The notes beneath the pieces are model-generated. The model was not told where the DNA came from, made no database searches, and saw nothing but the letters and a program-made list of their open reading frames with translations. From Takifugu bimaculatus (lineage: Eukaryota; Chordata; Actinopteri; Tetraodontiformes; Tetraodontidae), in assembly GCA_004026145.2 (NCBI GenBank), contig CP034976.1, positions 7,294,678-7,358,677 of the forward strand: a stretch of 64,000 nt of DNA, in the 5' to 3' direction. Position numbers and translations under genes: made by a program. Positions 51,101 to 56,327 of the stretch are shown here, in pieces; the first letter of the stretch is position 1, and every line of letters starts with the position of its first letter.

Positions 51101-51571
51101 TCAACATGTGACCCCATCGCACAGCTGCATTTTTAATGAGAATAACATGCAACATGCTGCAGATGAACCGCAGGAGTCCTCTCTCATCCAGCCTGTGACA
51201 TGCAAATTTTGCTCTCATTATGATAGCTTCCAGTGAAGTGGCGTGCAGTTCCTCTGACTCATCTTTTCCACAATAATTACCATTCAGCCTCATTTACCTA
51301 CCGCAGCTGTCCACAGCAGGATAATGGAAACATGGGTGCTGGGTTGGAGGGGAGCTGGGTAATTGGGAAAGTGTCTAATGCACAACCTTTCTTGCTTCTC
51401 TCCCCCCCAAGAAAAACAGATAAAGCGCAGTACACGGGATGCTCCGTCCACGAGAACAACAACGGACAGGCCACGTTTGAGAACCCCATGTACAACACTA
51501 ACACAAAGGCGGCCGAGGGGAAAGTTGTCCGCTTTGACCCCAATCTCAACACCATCTGCACCATGGTTTGA
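189..51571 (+). CDS. csmd2: CSMD-family CUB/sushi transmembrane protein, 3' half (31 exons)
   Basis: This is a large type I membrane protein of the CUB and Sushi Multiple Domains family. Family members are neuronal or epithelial surface proteins linked to complement control and to dendrite and synapse biology. The exons encode CUB, sushi, CUB, sushi, CUB, 15 tandem sushi domains, a membrane-proximal region, a transmembrane helix and a tail of about 55 residues ending CTMV. Fifteen sushi domains after the last CUB is the known plan of 14 CUB and 28 sushi domains, so these are CUB 12-14 and sushi 12-28. Most introns are phase 1, as expected for shuffled extracellular modules. The coding length here is 4,810 nt, including two apparent one-base insertions. 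The paralogue call csmd2 rests on remembered features of the juxtamembrane region (GVYKRQEARL) and tail (CSVHENNNGQ, RFDPNLNT); csmd1 or csmd3 cannot be excluded. The 5' half lies outside the window. Confidence 0.9.
408..617 (+). CDS. csmd2: csmd exon: CUB 12, C-terminal half
   Basis: The acceptor is cttttcag and the donor is g|gtgagg, phase 1 at both ends. It encodes the rest of the CUB: IHLQFLNF, the acidic YLEVRSG segment, RFSGP and FHSDYSQNKPGFHIVY. The short intron before it (306-407) is open in frame, so the two halves look like one continuous reading frame on the genome. Confidence 0.92.
1352..1540 (+). CDS. csmd2: csmd exon: sushi 12
   Basis: This is a single-exon sushi (CCP) module of 63 codons, phase 1-1, with acceptor ttctcccag and donor g|gtaatc. 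It shows the four-cysteine pattern: RCPDPRPFRNG, ISFECLTGY, SLTCLHG, and a Trp before the final RC. It is preceded by a 734-base intron (618-1351) in which I see nothing notable. Confidence 0.93.
1541..3009 (+). other. intron; nothing recognised
   Basis: This 1.5-kb AT-rich intron lies between sushi 12 and CUB 13. I found no gene, mobile element or tandem repeat in it. It ends at the acceptor ccacattccag. Confidence 0.7.
3010..3188 (+). CDS. csmd2: csmd exon: CUB 13, N-terminal half, with apparent 1-base insertion
   Basis: The 5' part reads LCGGNITSMNGTIYSPGHP then AEYP in the phase-1 frame. From position 3082 the CUB continues in another frame as HFQDCMWTVRVPPGYGIYI and ends YDYITVW, split tg|g at the donor gtaagt. 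One extra base lies near 3078-3081. Without it the exon is 178 nt and fits phase 1 in and phase 2 out; as given it is 179 nt and meets TGA at 3171. Both halves are clear CUB consensus, so a sequencing or assembly error, or a real frameshift allele, is the simplest explanation. Confidence 0.88.
3189..5350 (+). other. intron with possible degenerate repeat
   Basis: This 2.2-kb intron splits CUB 13. Most of it is featureless AT-rich sequence. Positions about 4880-5070 hold repeated TATCGG-like words (see the separate entry). No coding evidence was seen. Confidence 0.6.
4955..5070. repeat. degenerate TATCGG-word repeat, possible old transposon remnant
   Basis: The words gtatcggc, gtatcgga, ctcggtattggc, ccgtatcagatcag and ggatcggga recur within about 100 bases. 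Similar TATCGG-rich stretches are scattered in teleost genomes as decayed transposon ends. The family cannot be named by eye. Confidence 0.3.
5351..5496 (+). CDS. csmd2: csmd exon: CUB 13, C-terminal half
   Basis: The acceptor is tctcctcag. The first G completes the split Trp codon, then DGPDQASPQIGQFSGN, VLIKFHSDFS and GFFVLHYH follow. The donor is g|gtaaac, phase 1. The 5' junction is phase 2, unlike the phase-1 breaks inside CUB 12 and CUB 14. Confidence 0.93.
5981..6061 (+). CDS. csmd2: csmd exon: sushi 13, N-terminal part
   Basis: The acceptor is ttctaacag and the donor is g|gtttgt, phase 1-1. It encodes AYQLRTCQPPPPVANATIL and an acidic run DDDEFEIG. This sushi is split by an intron, unlike most of its neighbours. 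The preceding 484-base intron shows nothing notable. Confidence 0.88.
6800..6913 (+). CDS. csmd2: csmd exon: sushi 13, C-terminal part
   Basis: The acceptor is cctcacag and the donor is g|gtgagt. It encodes GDIIRYSCLPGFTLVGNEI, TCRLGERLQ and PPPVCQ, completing the four-cysteine module begun at 5981. The canonical Trp before the last cysteine is not evident: the segment reads LQMDGPPPVC. Confidence 0.92.
8954..8966. promoter_or_regulatory. RFX X-box-like palindrome
   Basis: GTTGCCAGGCAAC is a perfect 13-bp palindrome around a central A and fits the X-box bound by RFX-family factors. The identical 13-mer recurs at 23635-23647 in another intron of the same gene. Function is inferred from the motif alone. 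Confidence 0.4.
10129..10193. repeat. (CA)n microsatellite
   Basis: CG/CA alternation passes into an uninterrupted CA run of about 26 units, in the intron before CUB 14. Confidence 0.97.
10522..10710 (+). CDS. csmd2: csmd exon: CUB 14, N-terminal half
   Basis: The acceptor is cttttccag and the donor is g|gtgggt, phase 1-1. It encodes VQCPAHEVRFDSTGVILSPG, FPENYPNLQMCSWLI, ITLFFELFQTEKEFDILEIF and D. The C-P-A-H start replaces the usual CGG of CUB domains. Confidence 0.94.
10805..10951 (+). CDS. csmd2: csmd exon: CUB 14, C-terminal half
   Basis: The acceptor is gcatctcag and the donor is g|gtgagt, phase 1-1, after a 94-base intron. It encodes GPNIYSQSMASLSGDIETPF, NLTTTGHQLLLRWSSDHGT and RRGFHIRYV. 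NLT is a potential N-glycosylation site. This is the last CUB of the protein. Confidence 0.94.
10952..12133 (+). other. intron; nothing recognised
   Basis: This 1.2-kb intron shows no coding, repeat or RNA signature. A pyrimidine-rich stretch leads to the acceptor ttattgtag. Confidence 0.7.
12134..12322 (+). CDS. csmd2: csmd exon: sushi 14 (first of the tandem run)
   Basis: 63 codons, phase 1-1, donor g|gtgagg. It encodes MYCSTPDSPQHGFVVSQTGG, VRWACDRGYKLIGKG, AVCKKTTYGYYTWDALVPAC and Q. The segment between the third and fourth cysteines is longer and more aromatic than in the other modules. Confidence 0.93.
12323..13769 (+). other. intron; nothing recognised
   Basis: 1.4-kb intron with no supported feature. 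Confidence 0.7.
13770..13955 (+). CDS. csmd2: csmd exon: sushi 15
   Basis: 62 codons, phase 1-1; acceptor gcctgcag, donor g|gtaaga. It encodes VSCGAPSAPVNGGVLATDYS, VTYFCSSGYRL, TVCQPDGTWSNH and IPRCI, a canonical four-cysteine sushi with Trp. Confidence 0.95.
14484..14678 (+). CDS. csmd2: csmd exon: sushi 16
   Basis: 65 codons, phase 1-1; acceptor ttggcacag, donor a|gtgaga. It encodes NMCPSLSSFSLDHGKW, IVNGSHYEYG, IIFTCNPGYHRVG, IQCLAHGAWSW and RPRCR. It has an unusually long first loop. Confidence 0.94.
14908..14943. repeat. (TG)n/(GCGT)n microsatellite
   Basis: A TG run merges into GCGT repeats in the intron between sushi 16 and sushi 17. Confidence 0.9.
15448..15621 (+). CDS. csmd2: csmd exon: sushi 17
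   Basis: 58 codons, phase 1-1; acceptor ttaccgtag, donor g|gtaagc. It encodes ISCGELPTPPNGKKIGTQHT, AIFSCNPGYVLSGSAV, ECLLSGLWSGDEARCL. Apart from the TG repeat at 14908-14943, the 769-base intron before it holds nothing recognised. Confidence 0.95.
15622..16626 (+). other. intron; short near-perfect hairpin, otherwise nothing
   Basis: 1.0-kb intron. The sequence ggaggaaatctc followed by ggagattcctcc at 16042-16067 can fold back with one unpaired base. No coding evidence was found. Confidence 0.6.
16627..16800 (+). CDS. csmd2: csmd exon: sushi 18
   Basis: 58 codons, phase 1-1; acceptor gccccacag, donor t|gtaagt. It encodes GHCGVPEQIVNGQVIGENFG, VVYQCNPGFRLIGSSV, ICQQDHSWSGLLPVCI. The 520-base intron that follows (16801-17320) shows nothing notable. 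Confidence 0.95.
17321..17494 (+). CDS. csmd2: csmd exon: sushi 19
   Basis: 58 codons, phase 1-1; acceptor cctgggcag, weak donor g|gtctgg. It encodes VTCGHPGSPIYGRTVGEGFN, VVRFSCNKGYTMEGPST, QCQANRQWSQQPPTCR. The donor departs from GTRAGT, but it is the only one that keeps phase 1. Confidence 0.94.
17648..17678. repeat. C-rich (CCCCCCA)n tract
   Basis: Three to four units of a C5-6/A repeat lie in the intron after sushi 19. Confidence 0.85.
18445..18630 (+). CDS. csmd2: csmd exon: sushi 20
   Basis: 62 codons, phase 1-1; acceptor cttcttctag, donor g|gtacag. It encodes VNCTDPGIPANSIRESKIEH, VVFYDCNPGYYLFGSPV, TCLPLGHWDKPLPECI. The preceding 950-base intron has only the C-rich tract. The 694-base intron after it has a 15-A run at 18892-18906. 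Confidence 0.95.
19325..19498 (+). CDS. csmd2: csmd exon: sushi 21
   Basis: 58 codons, phase 1-1; acceptor tcatatag, donor g|gtagag. It encodes VDCGRPGTPPHVVMSGEKFT, TVRYSCSGDRQLMGESSL, SCQLNGHWSGPLPHCS. Confidence 0.95.
19499..22654 (+). other. 3.2-kb intron; only simple repeats recognised
   Basis: It contains an A-rich run near 20169-20187 and a short CA repeat at 22562-22581. A 171-codon open frame at 21850-22365 resembles no family I know and has no splice or composition support. No mobile element was identified. Confidence 0.6.
22562..22581. repeat. (CA)n microsatellite
   Basis: About ten CA units, roughly 70 bases upstream of the sushi 22 exon. Confidence 0.9.
22655..22837 (+). CDS. 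csmd2: csmd exon: sushi 22
   Basis: 61 codons, phase 1-1; acceptor tgttgcag, donor c|gtaagg. It encodes DSADTCGDPGTPPHASREAG, KVRFTCAVGHTLYGSAE, ICFPNGTWSGRQPFCK. Confidence 0.95.
22917..23346 (+). mobile_element. L2-type LINE 3' end (truncated)
   Basis: A frame from about 22917 to the TAA near 23045 gives VGALSSSFSSRLLHP, then CKRERYRSSFIPTAVRLFNM and HNT. That is the usual C-terminus of an L2-like LINE reverse-transcriptase protein. About 300 bases of AT-rich 3' UTR follow, with AATAAAG near 23320 and a short tail of TTATCC units, as in fish L2 elements. The copy is 5'-truncated and lies in sense orientation in the intron after sushi 22. It cannot code for an active element. The exact subfamily is not determined. 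Confidence 0.75.
23635..23647. promoter_or_regulatory. RFX X-box-like palindrome (second copy)
   Basis: This is the identical 13-mer GTTGCCAGGCAAC seen at 8954-8966, here about 290 bases after the L2 fragment. The assignment rests on motif match only. Confidence 0.4.
24063..24123. repeat. (CT)n microsatellite
   Basis: A near-perfect CT run of about 27 units ends in a C run. It produces long artefactual Ser/Leu-rich open frames on the + strand and Arg/Glu-rich ones on the - strand. Confidence 0.97.
25891..26067 (+). CDS. csmd2: csmd exon: sushi 23
   Basis: 59 codons, phase 1-1; acceptor catctttcag, donor a|gtgagt. It encodes VQCSNPAAPTHGRISRLDGT, IVYSCMEGYLLTGSIT, QCLANGTWSGTAPNCT. NGT is a potential N-glycosylation site. 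Confidence 0.95.
26068..28582 (+). other. 2.5-kb intron; nothing recognised
   Basis: AT-rich intron. Open frames on both strands are short and match nothing I recognise. Confidence 0.65.
28583..28765 (+). CDS. csmd2: csmd exon: sushi 24
   Basis: 61 codons, phase 1-1; acceptor ccactgacag, donor g|gtaaga. It encodes ITCGDPGIPANGLRGGDDFT, VTFTCQPGYMMMGGDNAV, RTCTNNSTWSGTLPACQ. NVT and NST are potential N-glycosylation sites. Confidence 0.95.
28800..28817. repeat. (CA)n microsatellite
   Basis: Nine CA units just inside the intron after sushi 24. Confidence 0.9.
31452..31472. repeat. poly(A) run
   Basis: 21 consecutive A followed by TAAATC. It could be a retrotransposon tail, but no element body is recognisable upstream. 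Confidence 0.85.
33087..33261 (+). CDS. csmd2: csmd exon: sushi 25, with apparent 1-base insertion
   Basis: The acceptor is ctccacag and the donor is c|gtgagt. The phase-1 frame begins VNVCHAP. After the five-C run at 33105-33109 the domain continues one base out of frame as PNAVLEGSVFEWGTGVTYSC, LPGYERSFPAVLTCAGNGTW and RGDLPQCL. Removing one C gives 174 nt, the commonest sushi exon length here. As given, 175 nt breaks the frame and meets TGA at 33146. Because the exon is otherwise phase 1-1, skipping it would keep the downstream frame. Confidence 0.88.
33262..37335 (+). other. 4.1-kb intron; nothing firmly recognised
   Basis: Positions about 34915-35110 have more balanced base content than their surroundings, with short mirrored words such as aactcca/tggagtt. 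They might be an old transposon piece, but I cannot name one. Otherwise nothing was found. Confidence 0.5.
37336..37509 (+). CDS. csmd2: csmd exon: sushi 26
   Basis: 58 codons, phase 1-1; acceptor cctctgcag, donor g|gtactg. It encodes KFCGDPGSPARGQREGRSFI, VTFSCFAPNLLVGSST, LCQEDGTWSGSQPRCI. The 987-base intron that follows has a 21-T run at 38320-38340. Confidence 0.95.
38320..38340. repeat. poly(T) run
   Basis: 21 consecutive T in the intron before sushi 27, about 155 bases upstream of the acceptor. Confidence 0.9.
38497..38570 (+). CDS. csmd2: csmd exon: sushi 27, N-terminal part
   Basis: The acceptor is tgttccag and the donor is gtaaaa after AAG. It is 74 nt, phase 1 in and phase 0 out. 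It encodes PTRTTCENPGTPEHGFMNYT and TGFK. This is the second sushi in the window split by an intron. Confidence 0.9.
39655..39766 (+). CDS. csmd2: csmd exon: sushi 27, C-terminal part
   Basis: The acceptor is tgtggacag and the donor is c|gtgagt, phase 0 in and phase 1 out. It encodes VGSRVDFQCQQGHLLQGSTN, LCLPDLTWTGVQPTCI, completing the module. The 1.1-kb intron before it shows nothing notable. Confidence 0.94.
39767..44392 (+). other. 4.6-kb intron; nothing coding recognised
   Basis: Largest intron in the window. A near-match to the CTCF core lies at 42512-42524 on the - strand (one mismatch). Open frames are short and unrecognised. Confidence 0.55.
44393..44572 (+). CDS. csmd2: csmd exon: sushi 28 (last sushi)
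   Basis: 60 codons, phase 1-1; acceptor catctccag, donor g|gtacgt. It encodes HSCKQPRSPANADVAGIDLP, VLVYTCQPGYFLSGGSE, VCRSDGSWTGKVPVCR. The 571-base intron after it shows nothing. Confidence 0.95.
45144..45209 (+). CDS. csmd2: csmd exon: linker after last sushi
   Basis: 22 codons, phase 1-1; acceptor cctttacag, donor g|gtgagt. It encodes GSKSHEKTVKAV, AGTPSPKID, a hydrophilic Lys/Ser-rich stalk without cysteine. It is too short to stand out as an open frame and is accepted for its consensus splice sites and matching phases. Confidence 0.8.
45210..47293 (+). other. 2.1-kb intron; nothing recognised
   Basis: It contains a T run at 45640-45654. No coding evidence was seen. Confidence 0.65.
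47294..47452 (+). CDS. csmd2: csmd exon: juxtamembrane region 1
   Basis: 53 codons, phase 1-1; acceptor ctttgctgaag, donor g|gtgaga. It encodes PNDVFAPDFHWKGSYDYKGQ, LTLTVSGFNSTSGQVNATVA, SVEFLLS. This non-sushi region is characteristic of CSMD proteins. NST and NAT are potential N-glycosylation sites. Confidence 0.93.
47731..47843 (+). CDS. csmd2: csmd exon: juxtamembrane region 2
   Basis: 113 nt, phase 1 in and phase 0 out; acceptor atattgcag, donor gtgagt. It encodes GVYKRQEARLMLLRYQMRAL, AHSSLSRITDESWAMDGF. The GVYKRQEARL segment is one of the features that favours csmd2. The 662-base intron that follows shows nothing notable. Confidence 0.93.
48506..48593 (+). CDS. csmd2: csmd exon: juxtamembrane region 3
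   Basis: 88 nt, phase 0 in and phase 1 out; acceptor gcttttaag, donor g|gtaggt. It encodes VSAEPDGGSYVFQGFIQGKD and YGQFGLQRL. Confidence 0.92.
48594..50849 (+). other. 2.3-kb intron; X-box variant and ATC/GTC-rich tract
   Basis: It contains a degenerate X-box (ATTGCTATGGCAAC) at 50363-50376. Close to the next exon is a stretch rich in ATC/GTC/GCC triplets (about 50600-50760) whose + frame reads as a hydrophobic peptide. An A/G-rich stretch lies at 49490-49800. Confidence 0.6.
50363..50376. promoter_or_regulatory. degenerate RFX X-box-like site
   Basis: ATTGCTATGGCAAC matches GTTGCCATGGCAAC at 12 of 14 positions. It is listed because two perfect X-box palindromes occur in other introns of the gene. 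Confidence 0.3.
50850..50991 (+). CDS. csmd2: csmd exon: transmembrane segment
   Basis: 142 nt, phase 1 in and phase 2 out; acceptor ctctgccag, donor cg|gtatgt. It encodes LSVRENVTLVDPDPSGSTNS, then the single membrane helix VAVAILVPFFALIFAGLGFY, followed by LYKQR as a basic stop-transfer signal. NVT and NSS are potential N-glycosylation sites just outside the membrane. Confidence 0.96.
51412..51571 (+). CDS. csmd2: csmd terminal coding exon: cytoplasmic tail and stop
   Basis: The acceptor follows a C run (tcccccccaag). The first A completes the split Arg codon. The exon encodes KTDKAQYTGCSVHENNNGQA, TFENPMYNTNTKAAEGK, VVRFDPNLNTICTMV and TGA. The tail has an NPMY motif (NPxY-type endocytic or phosphotyrosine adaptor site) and ends T-M-V, a class I PDZ-binding motif. 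The tail is well conserved in CSMD proteins. Confidence 0.97.
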
Positions 51572-53425
51572 TGTTTAAGTGTGAGTCAAAGACGGGAAGA
51601 ATAGAACACACAAAGGTAACTTCTCATGGCTTCTTTACACAAATACACACAGTATGTCCCCGTTTCTGACGACACACAATAAAGACACAGAGTCGTCCAG
51701 AAACACAAAGCACATTTTCAGCAAGACTTTAATGGCATCAGAGGCAGAATCTCAGCGATTACTGCAAGATGGAGCACTCAGATCTTTCTGCTGGTTCTGT
51801 GAAGAGAAGTGTTCTTTGCACTCTGTGAGTGTTTCTTTATGAATAAAAGAGCCTCGGGCATATAGATAAAATAGAGTATTTTATGCTCTGGAGAGAAAAT
51901 ATAGAAGGTTACTTAAAATGCCAAATGAAAAATGTATTTTTTCCTTCTCGTTTTTGAAAAAAAGACCACAGCCTAGATTGAGATGACTTTAATTGTGTTG
52001 CCGTCACCTTTATTCTAAAGAGTTATTTGTCTAAGTGGGGAACCTCTCGACTGTGAGTAGATCAATTTAAGCTTAAGTCTATTTTCCGAGCAGCAGGGTG
52101 TGTGACAGGACGAGGATGGAGAAAAGAACCCATGCGTCTGAGAACAGGGTCAGTGCTGCAGTCTGGATAAACATGGATGGTCAATTTTACCTCTTAATTG
52201 GATGGTGCCGCCTCCAGGAACAATATATGGCCGAGGATTTAATTACTGAAGGCAGCACAGCGCTCTGAGGGCCGTGGGGAATGCTAGGGCTTTGACTGAA
52301 TCTCTGACAATTATATATTTTCATCACAAGACGTATATTCTTCAGTCTTCAGCTTCTTTTTTAAATATCTCAGTACAGCTCAGTGAGGCTGTACTGACAT
52401 CCTAAATGTGGTTCTAAAGCTGATTTATTTAGAGATATTTATTCTTAGTGTATCGTCGTTGCCCCCAAAGTAAAGTGAAATAGCCCCATTTAGCTTCTGG
52501 AGCCTCAAAGTAGGAGTTCCCAGCTCGGTGAGCTGAAGTATTGTTCAGCTCTAATTGCGTTCTTCTGCAGACAGACGTGCAGTCATCAAGTCAGTAATGA
52601 CCTGTCCTGCACTGTCCTGCACCAGAACAGTATGGGTGCTCCTGCTTTGACCCCCCACCCCCCCAACAGATCGTGGTTTACTTGTGTTTGTGACGCATCA
52701 GCTTCTACCTACAAATGTACAGACCACACCAGGAATTTGCACAACATGAGCGACAGGTGTTACTGCAGTAGGCCGCCCCTCCTCCCCCCATGTTTTCAGT
52801 CATTACAGTGCCTTGAATATTGTATGGGCATATACGTTTAAGAAGAAATTAAAAAAAAAAGTTTTCCTGCATTGATAAAACATCCGTTGGTGTAATATCT
52901 ACCTGCGCAGTTAGCCGAGCGGCGTCATCCTTTCATACCTGTGCATGTTGGCCAGCCGTGATGGGACACAGCGACCGCTGCTATCAGACTTTGTACCACT
53001 GATTCCTGTCCCCACTGTTTCCTTTTGTACATTTATACAGTTTTGATACTCGTGGCATTCTTCGGCGAGGCGTCCCATGTTCCCCATATGTAATATATTT
53101 TGCAAGTTCGCGTTTCCTACGGCTACGAAAAGAAGCGCAAAACCTGGTCAAAAACCTGCGAGCCGCACGTCGGACTAGAGTAGAATGCTTTTAAATGTCC
53201 CACACAATCGTTCTCATATAAAAGAATCCTGCGTGTTTGAATATGTACATATTACAATACTTTTGTAAAGAGATATATTTTTTACGCAAGTAAAGCATTT
53301 GTAAGTTATTGACTATGTGTAAGATTTCCACATGTAAATGTCATGTAAGATTAAGAAATGTTTTGTATTTTTTTCTTTATCAGCAATGTATAAATCCTTA
53401 ATTTATATATAAAACATAAAACTGT
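51572..53425 (+). other. csmd2: csmd 3' UTR (end approximate)
   Basis: No open frame of note. AATAAA occurs early at 51678-51683 and 51842-51847, and TATAAA/CATAAA variants at 53408-53420 precede a switch to less AT-rich sequence. The AT-rich block 53180-53420 looks like the end of a long brain-type 3' UTR. It contains TGTACATA at 53244-53251, an exact match to the Pumilio consensus. Which poly(A) site is used cannot be told from sequence. Confidence 0.5.
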
Positions 53426-54304
53426 CAAATCCACTCTGTCTCCCCTGGCTTCATTTGATGCTGCTTGAGGTTCTTGAAGTTTGCCGCAGTGAAGGGTAGT
53501 GGGGGGGGAATTCTGTGGTGCTGGTACAGATTTTAAATGAGTTCTCCACCGACTGGTGACTCCTCGGTTTAGCTAAAAGATTAGCACTGATTTTGTCTCC
53601 ATCTGAGGGACCCTGTAAACTTTAAAAGAGTGCGGCAGCGCACCGTGGCCGGTAATCCCTGCTAACACCTGCTCTGAGCACAGCTTTAGTCTCACTCGCT
53701 AAAACACATCATAAAAGAAGCGCAGAAATGATTGAAATCACACAGGAACCCACAGAAATGGCTGGGTGCTAATAGAAAAGCCCAGAAACATACAACTCTT
53801 ATGTGAGGAAGGAGGATCAATCCCAAACCAAAAGGAACGCGTGAAAAGATCCCACAAAGAGGTGTTTCTTCATGTGTCGTGGCCATGATCTGCTATTGCG
53901 CCCTGGGCCGAGTGAGGCGAATCAATGCTGCCAATCATCACGGCGGGAAAAATGTGACGAGGTCAATTAAGAGAGCGACCTGGACGAAGCCGAACACGAC
54001 TGGTGGGAACCGGTTTGAGTTCCAAGCCAGGTTAAGCATATTCTTTAAAACCTAAGCCTGGGATTTGTGTATGGATTAGACATATTTGCCGGAAGGATTT
54101 TCCATTGAAGTTACTCTGAAGTGCCGTCGAGCACATTTTACCCAAGGGGCGATGATGCAACATAAGTCGGCGCCGGGCGCAGATGCAGAACGGGCTCGGG
54201 GTGTTCTTTCACGCCGCTGTAATGCACTAAAAACAAGTTCTAAACACTCAGCTTGCCTCCTGTTTGCCCGACGGGCGGCTCTATCGCACCTTCAGCGGGT
54301 GTTT

Positions 54305-54315
54305 GGGGGGGGGGG
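54305..54315. repeat. G homopolymer run
   Basis: 11 consecutive G. With the C run at 54473-54485 this makes the local assembly prone to length errors. Confidence 0.9.
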
Positions 54316-54472
54316 TGTTCCCCTCGGTGGTGTGTTCCCCTTTGGATGCTGGGTCAGCGTGGTAAGATGATTTTACCATGGCTTTGCGAAGCCATTTGCT
54401 GTCTGGCAGCGTTGCCGTGTGGCCCCTGTAGAAGATCCATTCACAGGCGGGAGGCACCTCTGATGTTAGATG

Positions 54473-54485
54473 CCCCCCCCCCCCC
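54473..54485. repeat. C homopolymer run
   Basis: 13 consecutive C, about 160 bases after a G run. Confidence 0.9.
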
Positions 54486-54799
54486 TCCCGGCCTTCCTCC
54501 TCTTTCATCTGGGCTGTGAAATCGCCCTGCAACACGGAGCCGGCTGTGATGACGCGGCACATGAAAGCCGGAAACGCCACTTGTTCTCCTTGGCGCTCTG
54601 CTTGATCCTGATGTTGATAGATTCCTCTAAGAGGTTCTTCCCTCTTTAGTGGGGATGTCTTCTGCTGCGGTGGAGGATGTGATCCCTGATCCCACCCCAC
54701 CGCTCCCCCATACGCGTCGCAGCATCACGTCGGTGCTTCCGTGGATCTTTTAGCTTTGTGGGTTGTCGATTGACTGACTGCTCCGTCCCTGGCTGCTCC

Positions 54800-54906
54800 C
54801 ACCAATGAGCCAATCTCAACGGCCACATCTCCTCAAGATGGCGGACGCCCGCCGAAAGAGATGGTAAAGTAACCGGAAGTGACGCAGCTCCAAGGGCTGC
54901 ACCAAT
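54800..54906 (+). promoter_or_regulatory. housekeeping-type promoter cluster
   Basis: Within 107 bases there are CCAAT boxes at 54802 and 54810, AAGATGGCGG (YY1-type, 54835-54844, containing an ATG), ACCGGAAGTGACG (ETS site overlapping a CRE half, 54872-54884) and another CCAAT at 54902. The + strand ATG at 54838 gives MADARRKR, then tg|gtaaag, a plausible donor at 54864. This could be the first exon and promoter of the downstream gene or of an unrecognised transcript. No TATA box is seen. Confidence 0.45.
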
Positions 54907-56135
54907 CCAGGCTGGCGGGTAATTGGGGTCCATTTTGCTTCACAAATGCGGTGATGTGAAAAATACATGAGCGTTTTGATATTTCCGTGGAACGGTTCAG
55001 GGAGCAAGACCTGGAGAGTGATCGGGCTTCATACAGCATTTTAATCTCCAGCTTGATGAATAATGTAATTTCCTCCATAACCGTTTCGGCTAAATAAATT
55101 TTTAACCCAGGGCCGAGTCACACGGGCATCGCACAATAGCCCACCGTAGATCGGGGGGGTTCTGCTCCTTCTGAAGTGATCTGAGATGAGATGTTAAACT
55201 GAGGTCAGCGGCCACACATCACGGATGACGGACGAGCCTCCTGTTTGGGATTTTGCCCACGTTTTCCTTCCAGGACGTTTCACTTTGGTTTCCCGGAAAT
55301 TCTAGGACTTTTTTTATTTTCTCCCCAAAAAGCATTTATCTATTTCCCCAGATGCTCCAACAAGTGCTGTGTGTGTATTTGATGTCGATAGGATGCGAGT
55401 TTCAGATCTTTTCTTCGTTGAACCTTCGCGCTGTCGCATTTTCTTCAAATGTTCAAAAATGATCAAACACAGAAGCTAAAAAAAAAAAACTCAGAGAAAA
55501 TCCTTCAAGCACCGGTATATTTCTTCCATTAGCCTTTGTAACAACAAGAGTTACCTGATACAAAGGTCATTGGTTCCATCTCAGACCCCTCAGAATGCCA
55601 AAATAGCTCCAGAAGCCATGTCTTTAGTCCCCCCCCTACGTGCACGTGTGAAAGGTTGAACCTGGGGTGAAGTGGTCACAGGTGGCCAGAAAAGCTATAA
55701 ACTGGAGTTGAGAATTCTTTGAAAGTTGTGTGCAGGAAGTATTTTGCTCCAAGGAAACACGCGGTTATCTGCCATCCAAGAATATCCACTAAAATGCTTC
55801 ATTCTCCCCCCAAAATAAAAAGCCCCAACATTTCCTCTCATTTACCTTGTGGACTAAAATTAGACTTGAGTGTTCTCTGATCTATTCCGGTCCGCCTCCT
55901 TCAGTCCTGTGGATCAAGGAAACAATTAGGATTCCTCTTATCACCGCAGCGTTTCCCTGTCAACACAGAGAGGAAGCGAGAAGCGTCAAAAAGCGATGCC
56001 AGAAGCTTCAGCCGTGAGATTCTTCTGCCGACGCAGCCGCTGTTATTAGAGTGACAACATGACTGACATTTCTGATGTGCACATCAGATCCGGTAACGAT
56101 CGCTGCGCCCGACAGTTGCCATCAATACGCCTCTG

Positions 56136-56152
56136 TGGGGGGGGGTGGGGGG
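56136..56152. repeat. G-rich tract
   Basis: Runs of G interrupted by one T; potentially G-quadruplex forming. Confidence 0.85.
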
Positions 56153-56274
56153 ACGTTCCCAACCACAGACATGAGGAATGATTTCGTTCCTGAGTGCGTA
56201 ATGATGCTCAGCTGTGAAGATTGTTGGAACACGTAAAGGTTGACAGCTCCAGTCAGAGAAGGCCGATCACATAA

Positions 56275-56327
56275 CTGTCTGTCTGTCTCTCTGTCTCCCT
56301 GTCTCTCTGTCTGTCTGTCTGTCTGTG
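56275..56327. repeat. (CTGT)n microsatellite, interrupted
   Basis: Tetranucleotide CTGT units mixed with CTCT/CCCT units over about 53 bases. Confidence 0.92.

Noticed and set aside
54646..54933. Minus-strand frame starting MDPNYPP
   Set aside because: The MDPN start resembles the lifeguard N-terminus by chance; the rest shows no similarity, and it runs antisense through the promoter cluster.
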